64,000 bases of DNA from Saccharospirillum sp043196875 (GTDB taxonomy: Bacteria; Pseudomonadota; Gammaproteobacteria; Pseudomonadales; Natronospirillaceae), in assembly GCF_043196875.1 (NCBI RefSeq), contig NZ_JBEBMX010000001.1, positions 1,054,001 through 1,118,000 of the forward strand, read 5' to 3'. Below are positions 35,484-43,953 of the stretch, piece by piece (within the stretch, counting starts at the first letter, position 1; each line of letters starts with the position of its first letter). Position numbers and translations under genes: made by a program. The notes below the pieces were generated by a model that had not been told where the DNA came from, made no database searches, and worked only from the letters and a program-made list of their open reading frames with translations.

Positions 35484-36957
35484 GCAACTGGCTCAACTGA
35501 CCGATCGGCATTGGCCGGGCGTAGTAAAATCCCTGCATGATGGAGCAGCCGTGTTGCGTTAAAAACGCGGCCTGGGCGTCGGTTTCTACGCCTTCGGCAA
35601 CCACTTCCAGTTTCAGGGTACGCGCCATGGCGAGAATGGTTTCGGTGATGACGGCGTCGTTGTGATCGTCCGGAATATCCTGAATAAAACTGCGATCAAT
35701 CTTTAACTCCACCAGCGGCAACTGCTTGAGCATCGACAGCGACGAATAGCCGGTGCCGAAATCGTCGATGGAAAATTCAATGCCTTCCTGCCGCCAGGCG
35801 CTGATCGCGTTCAGCGCCACATCCAGATCCTGCATAGTTGCGGTTTCGGTAATTTCCAGACGCAACACCGGGCTGTCTTCGGGCTGGGTTTTGGTCAGTT
35901 GCAGCAGGTGACTCATGGTGGCTTTTTCGATCAGCGCCAGGTGCGACAGGTTGACCGAAATGCGCCCAAGTTTGTTTTGCCGAATGCCGGCAGCGTCGAG
36001 TTCGGCAAAGGCGCGGTTGATCACGAAATCGGTAATGGCGCCGATCAGGCTTTGCTCTTCAGCCAGTGGAATAAAATCGGCCGGGGAAATATAACCGCGT
36101 TGCGGATGATTCCAGCGAATCAATACCTCGGCGCCGACCCAGCGTTTTTCGTGCACGTTCCACTGGGGTTGATAAACCAGTTCGAAGGCGCTGTCGTCGA
36201 TGGCCTGACGCAAATCCTTGGTCAGCGTCAGCCGTTCCATCAGGCGATCTTTGAGTTCTTCACGGAACACGCTGTGGCGGTCGCGGCCATGTGATTTGGC
36301 GTGAAATAAGGCCATGTCGGCGTGACGCATCAGATCGCGATTGTTGTCACCATCGGCCGGAAAATGACTGGAACCCATGCTCACCGTCTGGCCGTGGAGT
36401 CGGTTGTGTTTGGCGCTGCGGGTTACACTGTGCTGCAGCCAATCGAGGCGTTCGCTGCATTCTTCCAGGGTCAATTCCGGTGGACTGATCAGACCAAATT
36501 CATCGCCGCCGAGCCGGGCCAGATACCAGCTTTCTCCCAGATGCTGGTGCAGTGATCCGTGCAGCGCCACCAACAGATCATCGCCAATGCTGTGGCCCAG
36601 TTCATCGTTCATGTTCTTGAAGTGATCGATGTCGAGCATGCTCAGGCTGAACACCGAGCCACGTTGCAGACTGCGCCGGCAGCGACGTTTCAATTCGGCT
36701 TCAAAGGCGTAGCGATTGGGCAGACCGGTGAGTGGGTCTTTTAAGGTGACCGTCTGTACCTGACGCAAGGTTTGATACAGCAGGATGTAGAGCAACAGAC
36801 TGGTGACTAGAACGAAAGCGATGCCCTTGAGCGACTGGGCTCGATTCAGCCAGATGACGTCGTCGATCAGCGCTTCCACTACCTTGTCTGAAAACAGAAT
36901 CCAGGCGCCGGCGAAGAGGGCGTAAATGAGAGCAATGCGCAGTGCGGGTTTGAACAT
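35473..36957 (-). CDS. Membrane GGDEF-EAL cyclic-di-GMP enzyme
   Basis: A protein of 494 residues from ATG 36957. Two N-terminal membrane segments (LRIALIYALFAGAWILFSD and GIAFVLVTSLLLYILLY) flank a short periplasmic loop. GGDEF domain: DPLTGLPNRYAFE and an intact RLGGDEFGL. EAL domain: EVLIRW (V instead of A, catalytic Glu kept), SVNLS, LEITETA, IDDFGTGYSSL, ELKIDRSFI, AEGVETD and QGFYYARP, so both cyclase and phosphodiesterase look potentially active. It would tune c-di-GMP in response to an unknown periplasmic cue. Confidence 0.88.
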   Translation of the reverse strand: MFKPALRIALIYALFAGAWILFSDKVVEALIDDVIWLNRAQSLKGIAFVLVTSLLLYILLYQTLRQVQTVTLKDPLTGLPNRYAFEAELKRRCRRSLQRGSVFSLSMLDIDHFKNMNDELGHSIGDDLLVALHGSLHQHLGESWYLARLGGDEFGLISPPELTLEECSERLDWLQHSVTRSAKHNRLHGQTVSMGSSHFPADGDNNRDLMRHADMALFHAKSHGRDRHSVFREELKDRLMERLTLTKDLRQAIDDSAFELVYQPQWNVHEKRWVGAEVLIRWNHPQRGYISPADFIPLAEEQSLIGAITDFVINRAFAELDAAGIRQNKLGRISVNLSHLALIEKATMSHLLQLTKTQPEDSPVLRLEITETATMQDLDVALNAISAWRQEGIEFSIDDFGTGYSSLSMLKQLPLVELKIDRSFIQDIPDDHNDAVITETILAMARTLKLEVVAEGVETDAQAAFLTQHGCSIMQGFYYARPMPIGQLSQLLNQ

Positions 36958-37050
36958 GAAAACGGCAGGTTGTGAACGAATTGCCTGGCAGTGTAGCAGC
37001 CATTGCAACAGCGGGACGGCGCTGGCGTCACACTTTACTGACCTTTATCT

Positions 37051-37086
37051 AGAAAGTGTCAACAGAGATAAAGAAAGTGTCAGCAG
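37051..37086. repeat. Direct repeat of AGAAAGTGTCARCAG at 21-base spacing
   Basis: Two copies (37051-37065 and 37072-37086) differ at one base and are two helical turns apart. They lie between the DUF484 stop (overlapped by the second copy) and the GGDEF-EAL start. On the minus strand the first copy contains TTGACA, so it may be part of that gene's promoter or an activator site. Confidence 0.5.
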
Positions 37087-37754
37087 CGCTGCAGTAACAG
37101 GCTGGTCACTTGCGCCAGGTGGCTGAGAAACAGCGTTTCGGTGCCGGAGCGGAAATGCTGGCTGTCGTGATGTCCTAATGCCAGCACACCCAGAGTCTGG
37201 TTGTTGACATCGGTGAGCGGGGCCAGTGCGATGGAACCGACGTTGCGCCCTGCGAACAGAAAATCACGTTCGCTGTCACTGAAGCTGCCGCACATGGCTT
37301 TGCCGTCGTTGATCAGGGTGGGGAAATATTGGCTCAGACTGTCGCGGCTGATCTGTAGCCAGGGGTCGCCATCGGCGTTGGCGCGATCGCACAGAATCAC
37401 GCTGGTTTCGTGCACCTCGAATTGCTCAATCAGGCCGGTTTCCAAAGCTTCGATCAGACCACTGGCGGTGTCGTGTGGCACCATGGCCAGCACCAGTCGT
37501 TGTAATTGCTGAAACAGGCGGTCGTTGCGTTGAGCCACTTCAATAAAGTGATTCAGGCGGTCGATCAGCTGACGGTTTTCGTGGCGCAGAATCTGATTCT
37601 GACGCTCCATCAGGGAAATAGCGTTGCCGGATTCGTGACGCAGATGCAGTTGCTTGAGCAGGTTGGGGTGCTGCTCGAAAAAATCCGGCTGCTGACGCAA
37701 ATAGGCGATGACCGCCTCTTCCGATACAGCGCTGTCGTTAACAGTCTCGGTCAC
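37080..37754 (-). CDS. DUF484 family protein (GAF-like)
   Basis: A protein of 224 residues. The N-terminus VIAYLRQQPDFFEQHPNLLKQLHLRHESGNAISLMERQNQILRHENRQL is the DUF484 hallmark with a coiled coil, followed by a GAF-like domain (GSIALAPLTDVNNQTLGVLALGHHDSQHF). Function unknown; it is nearly always next to dapF and usually xerC. Here it overlaps dapF by 4 bases, but no xerC follows. Confidence 0.88.
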   Translation of the reverse strand: MTETVNDSAVSEEAVIAYLRQQPDFFEQHPNLLKQLHLRHESGNAISLMERQNQILRHENRQLIDRLNHFIEVAQRNDRLFQQLQRLVLAMVPHDTASGLIEALETGLIEQFEVHETSVILCDRANADGDPWLQISRDSLSQYFPTLINDGKAMCGSFSDSERDFLFAGRNVGSIALAPLTDVNNQTLGVLALGHHDSQHFRSGTETLFLSHLAQVTSLLLQRC

Positions 37755-38578
37755 CCCACCACTCCTTCATAGACGGTTTCGACCGGCCCGGTCATCAAAA
37801 CATTGCCATCACCGGACCACTCAATTTTCAGGGTACCACCAGTCAGATGGATGTGAACCTGATCATCGAACCAACCGTTGATATGACCGGCCACCATGGC
37901 AGCGCAGGCGCCGGTACCACAGGCCAGGGTTTCACCGACGCCGCGTTCGTAAACGCGTAACCGTGCCTGGCTGCGATCGATGATTTGCAGAAAGCCAACG
38001 TTGACGTGTTGAGGAAAGCGCTCGTGCTGTTCCAGCTCCGGTCCCAGCGTTTCCACCGGCGCGCTGTCGACGCTGTCGACGCGCAGCACGCAGTGCGGGT
38101 TGCCCATGTTAATGGCAGCGATGTCCAGCGTTTCGCCAGCAGCGGTTTGCAGTGGATAGAGCAATTGACGCTGGTCAGCGGTGAATGGGATTTTGTCCGG
38201 CGCCAGCCGTGGCCGGCCCATATCGACGGTGACTTCGCCGTTGGGCTGCACCAACAGTTCCAGGTCGCCACCGGCGGTTTCGACGCGGATGCGCTCGGCC
38301 TGAATCAGTTTGCGATCGAGCACAAAACGCGCAAAGCAGCGTGCGCCGTTGCCGCAGTTTTCCACCTCGCCGCCGTCGGCGTTGAAGATGCGATAGCGAA
38401 AATCCCGATCCGGACGCGTCGGTGGTTCGACCAACAACAGTTGATCAAAACCGATGCCAAAGTGGCGATCGGCCCAACGTTCAACCTGCTCCGCAGAAAA
38501 TTCCACGTTCTGGGAAACGCCATCAATGACCATAAAGTCATTGCCCAGGCCGTGCATTTTGGTGAATTTCAGACGCAT
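37751..38578 (-). CDS. dapF: Diaminopimelate epimerase
   Basis: A protein of 275 residues. The two catalytic cysteines are in GGEVENCGNGARCFARF near residue 72 and GVGETLACGTGACAAMVAG near residue 217; the N-terminus MRLKFTKMHGLGNDFMVIDG is typical. It converts LL- to meso-diaminopimelate for peptidoglycan and lysine. It starts 7 bases after the lysA stop in the lptM-lysA-dapF-DUF484 operon. Confidence 0.96.
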   Translation of the reverse strand: MRLKFTKMHGLGNDFMVIDGVSQNVEFSAEQVERWADRHFGIGFDQLLLVEPPTRPDRDFRYRIFNADGGEVENCGNGARCFARFVLDRKLIQAERIRVETAGGDLELLVQPNGEVTVDMGRPRLAPDKIPFTADQRQLLYPLQTAAGETLDIAAINMGNPHCVLRVDSVDSAPVETLGPELEQHERFPQHVNVGFLQIIDRSQARLRVYERGVGETLACGTGACAAMVAGHINGWFDDQVHIHLTGGTLKIEWSGDGNVLMTGPVETVYEGVVG

Positions 38579-38585
38579 ATCGGGC

Positions 38586-39851
38586 TCAGCTCAGTCGGGA
38601 TTCCAGGGCCAGTTGATCCGCAATGGTTTCCCGCTTGCGCACCAACTGAACCTGATCGCCTGCCACCATGACTTCGGCCGGACGATTACGCGAATTATAA
38701 TTAGAGGCCATAACCGATCCATAAGCGCCGGCCGAATGCACCGCCAGCAGATCGTTTTCGGCCAGCGCCAGCGGGCGACCCTTGCCCAGAAAATCGCCGG
38801 TTTCACAGACCGGGCCGACAATATCCCAGTCCGCCTGTTGGCCGTTGGCGTTGGGCGTTACCGGCTCAATACTCATCCAGGCCTGATACAGCGCCGGACG
38901 AATCTGATCGTTCATGCCGGCATCGACAATGGCGAAATGATGGTCGCCGTTGTCTTTGAGAAATTCCACGCGCGTTAACAACACCCCGGCATTGGCGACG
39001 ATGGAACGGCCCGGTTCCAGCACCAGTTCCAAATCACGATCGCCCAGCACCTCGACCAGACGGGCAACGAAAGCCGCCACATCCGGTTCGATATCTTCGC
39101 CGGTATAACGCACACCGAGGCCGCCGCCGAGGTCCAGATGCCGTAATTTAATGCCTTCGCTGGCGAGGGTGTCGACCAGCGCCAGGACGCGATCGAGGGC
39201 GTCATCGAATGGCGAGGTGTTGAGAATCTGCGAGCCGATATGGCAATCGACGCCGATTAAATCGAGGTTGGGTAAATCCTGCACGGCTAATCGATAAACG
39301 TCTAACGCGCGGTCGATGGCGATGCCGAATTTATTCTGTTTCAGGCCGGTGGAAATGTAGGGATGGGTCTGAGCATCGACATCCGGATTCACGCGCAGCG
39401 AAACCGGTGCCCGCACACTCAGTTCGCCAGCGACTTTATTGAGCCGACGCAATTCGCTTTCCGATTCGACGTTAAAACAGTGAATGCCCACTTCCAGAGC
39501 GCGCTGCATTTCGTGCGCCTGCTTGGCGACACCGGAGAACACCACCTTGGCCGGATCGCCGCCGGCGGCCAGGACGCGCTCCAGTTCACCCAGGCTGACG
39601 ATATCGAAACCGGCGCCACGCTGCGCCAATGCATCGAGCACGGCCAGATTGGAATTGGCCTTAACGGCGTAACAGATCATGCCCGGGTGGTTGCCCAGGC
39701 CACGACGGTAGGCGTCGAACTTCTGCTCGATGGCGGTACGCGAATAAACGTAGAGCGGCGTACCAAACTGTTCGGCCAGTTGGCGGAGTGGTACTGCTTC
39801 GGCGTGGAGTTCGCCGTTGCGGGATGCGAAAGCGGAGGCGTCGGCCGTCAT
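38586..39851 (-). CDS. lysA: Diaminopimelate decarboxylase
   Basis: A protein of 421 residues. The PLP lysine is in GMICYAVKANSNLAVL near residue 60; other motifs are HIGSQ, DLGGGLGVRY, LVLEPGRSIVANAG and the catalytic CETGDFLGKGR. It makes L-lysine from meso-diaminopimelate. Its ATG overlaps the lptM stop by 4 bases. Confidence 0.96.
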   Translation of the reverse strand: MTADASAFASRNGELHAEAVPLRQLAEQFGTPLYVYSRTAIEQKFDAYRRGLGNHPGMICYAVKANSNLAVLDALAQRGAGFDIVSLGELERVLAAGGDPAKVVFSGVAKQAHEMQRALEVGIHCFNVESESELRRLNKVAGELSVRAPVSLRVNPDVDAQTHPYISTGLKQNKFGIAIDRALDVYRLAVQDLPNLDLIGVDCHIGSQILNTSPFDDALDRVLALVDTLASEGIKLRHLDLGGGLGVRYTGEDIEPDVAAFVARLVEVLGDRDLELVLEPGRSIVANAGVLLTRVEFLKDNGDHHFAIVDAGMNDQIRPALYQAWMSIEPVTPNANGQQADWDIVGPVCETGDFLGKGRPLALAENDLLAVHSAGAYGSVMASNYNSRNRPAEVMVAGDQVQLVRKRETIADQLALESRLS

Positions 39852-39994
39852 GATGGCAGTATCAATTCCTGTGCTGAAGTCGTGCTTGAGCGGGCGGATT
39901 CGCTGGGCAGATAGAGGTCACTTTTCTGACCGCAGGCGGTCAGCGTGACCATCAGCCAGAATGAGCACAACAAGGTGCGGAGGATTCGATGCAT
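39848..39994 (-). CDS. lptM: LptM (YifL-like) small lipoprotein
   Basis: A protein of 48 residues from ATG 39994. A lipoprotein signal with lipobox LTAC is followed by GQKSDLYLPSES, the LptM hallmark (CGQKGPLYLP in relatives). LptM helps the LptD-LptE LPS translocon to fold in the outer membrane. First gene of the lysA-dapF operon; a -10-like TATACT lies at 40035-40030. A longer in-frame start exists but would bury the signal peptide. Confidence 0.85.
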   Translation of the reverse strand: MHRILRTLLCSFWLMVTLTACGQKSDLYLPSESARSSTTSAQELILPS

Positions 39995-40084
39995 AAGTGC
40001 CAGTCCAAACCGAGCGAAAACGAAGCGCCAGTATAGGGGAACTGGGCCGCTAAGCCCATCCATCGGCCCGGGTTCGCCGGTACG

Positions 40085-40828
40085 TTAAGGTCCATTCAGG
40101 CCATAACGACGCAGGATGGCACGGTAGGCCGGGGTTTGTTTGAAACGGCGCAGTTCATCACTGAAGCGCTGCGCCAGAGCGTCGTAACCGGGCTTGTCGG
40201 CAAACACCAGATAGACCGGTTCTGCCGGTGCCAGAGAGGGCGCCAGTGGTTTGATGCGGGCGTCTTGCCATTGCTGCAACACGAAGCTGGCGACTCGGCT
40301 GTTGACGGCGTAATAGTCCACCCGACCGCGTTGCAGCAAACGAAAACCCTGCTCGAAGGTATCCACCGGAATGCGATCGATGCCCGGATAGACATCGAAG
40401 GCGTCGTTGTATTGATAACCTCGGTTGATCGCCACCACCGCACCCTCAAGTTCGGCCAGCGTGGGCGCCTGGCTGCGTTCGCAGGCATAACAATAAAGGT
40501 AGGACGTGCTGTAGCTCAGTGGTTCGTCCGGATAGTGCAGTTGGCGGCGCCGTTCCGGACTGTCGAAGGCGTCGAGCAAGGCATCGGCCTGGCCGGAGTT
40601 AACCTCAATCAATGCCCGGCGCCAGGGCAGCAATTGCAGCTCCATCTCCAGGTCGAGCTGGGCCAGCACCGCTTCGGTCACTTCCACATCGAAGCCGGGC
40701 AGATCGATCTGCTCGGTGACATAAGGAGGCCAGGGTTCAGATACGATGGTCAGCATCGTATCGGCGACAACCTGAATTGGGCCCAGTAACCCCAGGCAAA
40801 ATAGCGTTCGCAAAAAATTTGGCGGCAT
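40085..40828 (-). CDS. Periplasmic solute-binding protein (SBP_bac_3), orphan
   Basis: A protein of 247 residues with a signal peptide (cleavage near QVVADT). The fold is family 3: TIVSEPWPPYVTEQIDLPGFDVEVTEAVLAQLDLEMELQLLPWRRALIEVNSGQADALLDAF. No transporter genes adjoin. No ribosome site is visible before the ATG; a TATACT at 40840-40835 sits so close that a leaderless transcript is possible. Confidence 0.75.
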   Translation of the reverse strand: MPPNFLRTLFCLGLLGPIQVVADTMLTIVSEPWPPYVTEQIDLPGFDVEVTEAVLAQLDLEMELQLLPWRRALIEVNSGQADALLDAFDSPERRRQLHYPDEPLSYSTSYLYCYACERSQAPTLAELEGAVVAINRGYQYNDAFDVYPGIDRIPVDTFEQGFRLLQRGRVDYYAVNSRVASFVLQQWQDARIKPLAPSLAPAEPVYLVFADKPGYDALAQRFSDELRRFKQTPAYRAILRRYGLNGP

Positions 40829-40908
40829 CGCTGCAGTATAACGGCAATGCGTCAGTACCCCAGCCCTGGCTATAATGCCCGGCTTTGGTCATTGATTGAG
40901 GGGATCGA

Positions 40909-41490
40909 ATGCGCGTCTGGGCAGGGTTTTTATTGACGGCAGCACTGATAACGGGGGTTCAGGCCGAACCTTTAAAGATGCATAACGTAGCGGTACTGAC
41001 CTCGGTGGGTACTGCCATGGCAGTGAATGCGCTGGGTGCGGATACCGCAGGTCTCGACTTCGGCAGCGACGACGGCAAAGAACGCGGTCGTTTGCTGGTC
41101 GGTTGGGATTTGCCAGTGACCGGTGACTTCGGGCCCTTTGCGGTAACCACCACCCTGGAAGTGGCGCTCGGCCAGGCCACCTATCGTGAAGATGGCGTAC
41201 GTCAGGAGCAGTCCATGGCCAACATTACGCCGGTATTCGATTGGCGTCTGCCGATGGGGCCGGTCACCGGCATTTTCGAAACCGGTCTGGGTGTGGCTTA
41301 TCTCAGTCGTACGACCTTAGGACCGGATATTTATTCAACGCGTTTTCAATTCAGTCAGATTTTTGGTCTGGGATTGCAGTGGGGGCCGGTGCAACTGGGC
41401 GGACGCTTCCAGCATGTCTCCAACGGCGGTATCGAAAAACCCAACAACGGTCAGAACTGGTACGGCGCGGTGATCAAGTATCACTACTGA
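40909..41490 (+). CDS. PagL-like lipid A 3-O-deacylase
   Basis: A protein of 193 residues with a signal peptide (cleavage near GVQAE) and an all-beta, 8-strand barrel pattern ending in the aromatic-rich YGAVIKYHY. The PagL block GRFQHVSNGGIEKPNNGQNW holds the His-x-Ser active-site pair. The third catalytic residue, a Glu 12 residues after the Ser in Pseudomonas PagL as I recall it, appears to be Asn here. It would trim the 3-position acyl chain of lipid A in the outer membrane. A -10 TATAAT (40871-40876) lies 33 bases before the ATG. Confidence 0.78.
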   Translation: MRVWAGFLLTAALITGVQAEPLKMHNVAVLTSVGTAMAVNALGADTAGLDFGSDDGKERGRLLVGWDLPVTGDFGPFAVTTTLEVALGQATYREDGVRQEQSMANITPVFDWRLPMGPVTGIFETGLGVAYLSRTTLGPDIYSTRFQFSQIFGLGLQWGPVQLGGRFQHVSNGGIEKPNNGQNWYGAVIKYHY

Positions 41491-42157
41491 AACGCTGGCG
41501 CAGCAGCGCCAGGCTTTTGCGTGCCACTAATGGAAACAGGCCGAGCAGGACAAAGGCGATGATCAGATCGGGCGACAGGATGCCGCCCAGACCTTCCAGT
41601 TGAGCAAGCTGGGTACCGGCATTCACATAGACGGCGGTGCCGGCCAGCATGCCGACCTGGCTGACCCAATAGAAAGTCCGCAAGCGAATCGGTGTCAGGC
41701 CCATCGCCAGGTTGATGACGAAAAACGGAAACAGCGGCACCAGTCGCAGCGAAAACAAATAGAAACCGCCGTCTTTTTCCACGCCTGCATTGATGGTCGC
41801 GAGTCGATCTCCGAAACGCTGCTGCACCCAGTCACGCAACACAAAGCGAGCGCTTAAGAAGGCGCCGGTCGCACCCAGAGTGCTGGCAAAACTGACCAGC
41901 AACAAGCCCAGTGGCAAACCAAAAATCGCACCGCCGGCCAGCGTTAGCAAGGTTGCGCCGGGCAGTGACAGCGCGGTTACCAGCACATAGATAACAAAGT
42001 AGAGGGCGGCCAGTTGCCACGGATGTTGCGCCTGGTAAGCGGCCAGTTGCGCCTGTTGCTGCTGCAGGTTTGCCAGCGTCAGCTGACTGTCGAGATCGAA
42101 CACAAAGAAGGCGGCGATGGCGAGAGCCACCAGTACGATCAAGAGGGCGCGTTGCAT
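41474..42157 (-). CDS. TVP38/TMEM64 (DedA-like) membrane protein
   Basis: A protein of 227 residues with about six hydrophobic segments. The family core FVIYVLVTALSLPGATLLTLAGGAIFGLPLGLLLVSFASTLGATGAFLSARFVLRDWV is plain. DedA/VTT proteins are linked to lipid scrambling and membrane homeostasis. Convergent with the pagL-like gene, sharing 17 bases. Confidence 0.87.
   Translation of the reverse strand: MQRALLIVLVALAIAAFFVFDLDSQLTLANLQQQQAQLAAYQAQHPWQLAALYFVIYVLVTALSLPGATLLTLAGGAIFGLPLGLLLVSFASTLGATGAFLSARFVLRDWVQQRFGDRLATINAGVEKDGGFYLFSLRLVPLFPFFVINLAMGLTPIRLRTFYWVSQVGMLAGTAVYVNAGTQLAQLEGLGGILSPDLIIAFVLLGLFPLVARKSLALLRQRFSSDT
41495..41518 (+). terminator. Terminator for the pagL-like gene inside the TVP38 gene
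   Basis: CTGGCGC-AGCA-GCGCCAG (7-pair stem) followed by GCTTTTG, starting 5 bases after the pagL-like stop. It is within the coding end of the opposing gene. Confidence 0.55.
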
Positions 42158-42238
42158 GGCTGGATTCCTGGACGGTTGGAAGACTCAGACTGCATTCGCG
42201 CAGGGAAGTTTCTCAGATCACTTTTTCCGGCGGCGTTA

Positions 42239-42925
42239 TCAGGCTACGCCATATTGAGCCCGGTACGCTTCGATGGCCGGCAGGTGCTCGGCGAAGTCAC
42301 CGCTTTCTTTTAAATAGTCGACCAGTTGACTGAAGGTGATCACCGGAATGATCGGCAACTGGTGTTCGGCCTGCAGCGCCTGGATGGCCGACAACTCACT
42401 GTCCGGCGCTTTTTCCTGACGATCCATGGCAACCACCACCCCGGCCAGCCGGGCCTTGGGATAATTCGCCAGCAACGCCTGAACTTCGCGGATGGCGGTT
42501 CCGGCGGTAATGACGTCATCGACAATGACAATGTTGCCGTTCAGTTCAGCGCCAACCAGAGTGCCGCCTTCGCCGTGATCCTTGGCTTCCTTGCGGTTGA
42601 AAGCGTAAGGCACGGAGCGGCTGTGATCGCGATTGAGTGCCACCACGGTGGTGGTCGCCAACGGAATGCCTTTGTAGGCCGGGCCGAACACCAGATCGAA
42701 ATCCAGACCTGAATCGACCAAGGCCTGAGCGTAATAGCGACCCAGGCGATCGAGCGCTTCGCCGGTCTGGAAACGGCCGGCGTTGAAGAAGTAGGGACTC
42801 TGGCGACCGGATTTGAGCGTGAAGTCGCCAAAACCGAGCACTTCTTGATCGATCGCAAAACGGATGAAATCGCGTTGCCAGTCGCTCAATGCTTCTGTCG
42901 TTGCGGTGGAAGCGATATGATCCAT
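42239..42925 (-). CDS. pyrE: Orotate phosphoribosyltransferase
   Basis: A protein of 228 residues with GGGGACC before the ATG. The PRPP-binding motif VIVDDVITAGTA is near residue 135; GFGDFTLKSGRQSPYFFNAG and FGPAYKGIPLA are typical. It joins orotate and PRPP to give OMP in pyrimidine synthesis. Divergent from the crc-like gene, as in Pseudomonas. A -10-like TATACT lies at 42987-42982. Confidence 0.96.
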   Translation of the reverse strand: MDHIASTATTEALSDWQRDFIRFAIDQEVLGFGDFTLKSGRQSPYFFNAGRFQTGEALDRLGRYYAQALVDSGLDFDLVFGPAYKGIPLATTTVVALNRDHSRSVPYAFNRKEAKDHGEGGTLVGAELNGNIVIVDDVITAGTAIREVQALLANYPKARLAGVVVAMDRQEKAPDSELSAIQALQAEHQLPIIPVITFSQLVDYLKESGDFAEHLPAIEAYRAQYGVA

Positions 42926-43115
42926 GAGCTAAGGTCCCCAGAGCATGAGTGTTGTGGCCGCATGGGCCGAATTGGCGCGCGAGTATAACGAAAGCGGGCC
43001 GAGAACAAAAAGACCGGCACAGTCGGCTGAATTTTTGTGAACAGAGCGTTCGATTCGCTTTACCCTAATCTCTGAAAATAGCCCGTACATGGCGCTGAAA
43101 AGGCGGTACAGTGCC

Positions 43116-43144
43116 GTGACACTGCACTTTGGTGCCGCTATGAT
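43116..43144 (+). promoter_or_regulatory. Sigma70 promoter of the crc-like gene
   Basis: GTGACA (43116-43121), 17-base spacer, TATGAT (43139-43144); the start would be near 43151, about 20 bases before the ATG. Confidence 0.6.
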
Positions 43145-43171
43145 ACGCGCGTTTTTGACTGGATAGACAGC

Positions 43172-43933
43172 ATGAAGGTCGTCACCCTCAATTTGAATGG
43201 CATTGTGAATGCCTCCCAGCGTGGCTTTCTCGAATGGCTCGAGAAACTGGATGCGGATGTGGTCTGCGTTCAGGAACTGCGTGCCAAGGAATATCAACTG
43301 CCCGAAGCCTTTCTGGACGTGCCCGGCTACAACGCCTTTTTCTTCGACGCCGAAGAAGACGGCTACTCCGGCACTGCCATCTACAGTCGCACCATGCCCA
43401 AGGCGATCATTCGCGGCATCGGTTCGCCGCAGTGGGATCTGGAAGGTCGCTTTATCCAGGCCGACTTCGATAACGTCAGCATCGCCTCCATCAACGTGCC
43501 GCACGCGCGCACCGAGGAAGAAGTCGAGCACAAACTGGCCTTCCTGGAAGTGCTCGGTTTGCACATGAAGAAAACACGTCGCAAGCGGCGCGAGTTTATC
43601 TTCGCCGGTTCCTATCAGGTGGCGCATCGCTCCATCGACCTGGGCAACTGGGAAAACCATCAGCGTGAAGCCGGTTTTTTGCCCGAAGAGCGCGCCTGGA
43701 TGGATCAGGTGACCGGACCGATTGGCTTTGTCGACGCCTTCCGTTTGATGAACCGCCAGGATCGTCAACACAGCTGGTGGCCCTTTGATGAAGCCCAGGC
43801 CAACGGCATGCGACTCGATTATCAGATGGTCACGCCCAACATCGCCGACTATGTGATCGATGTGAAAATCCTGCGTGAGCCACGTATCTCGCCGCACCTG
43901 GCGGTGATGATCGAATACGATATGGAGCTGTGA
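43172..43933 (+). CDS. crc: Crc-like catabolite repression control protein (inactive ExoIII fold)
   Basis: A protein of 253 residues with the exonuclease III/EEP fold (MKVVTLNLNGIVNA..., VVCVQELRA). The nuclease motif GDxN is GSYQ (in KRREFIFAGSYQVAHRSID), and the C-terminal SDH is SPH (RISPHLAVMIEYD), so the catalytic Asp/Asn are lost, as in Pseudomonas Crc. Other blocks shared with Crc: GRFIQADFDNVSIASINVP, GFLPEERAWMDQV and HSWWPFDEAQANGMRLDYQ. Crc acts with Hfq to block translation of catabolic mRNAs. Position divergent from pyrE strengthens the call. A retained Glu in VQE differs from Crc. Confidence 0.82.
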   Translation: MKVVTLNLNGIVNASQRGFLEWLEKLDADVVCVQELRAKEYQLPEAFLDVPGYNAFFFDAEEDGYSGTAIYSRTMPKAIIRGIGSPQWDLEGRFIQADFDNVSIASINVPHARTEEEVEHKLAFLEVLGLHMKKTRRKRREFIFAGSYQVAHRSIDLGNWENHQREAGFLPEERAWMDQVTGPIGFVDAFRLMNRQDRQHSWWPFDEAQANGMRLDYQMVTPNIADYVIDVKILREPRISPHLAVMIEYDMEL

Positions 43934-43953
43934 TCCCGGCATTCCGTTCGCAG

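Noticed and set aside
35479..35497. GTTGAGC/GCTCAAC hairpin at the mgtE/GGDEF-EAL junction as a terminator
   Set aside because: Seven pairs without a U-tract on either strand; too weak to call.
42929..43942. Open frame of 337 codons opposite the crc-like gene
   Set aside because: Covers the crc gene and its promoter; His/Gln/Val-rich antisense composition.
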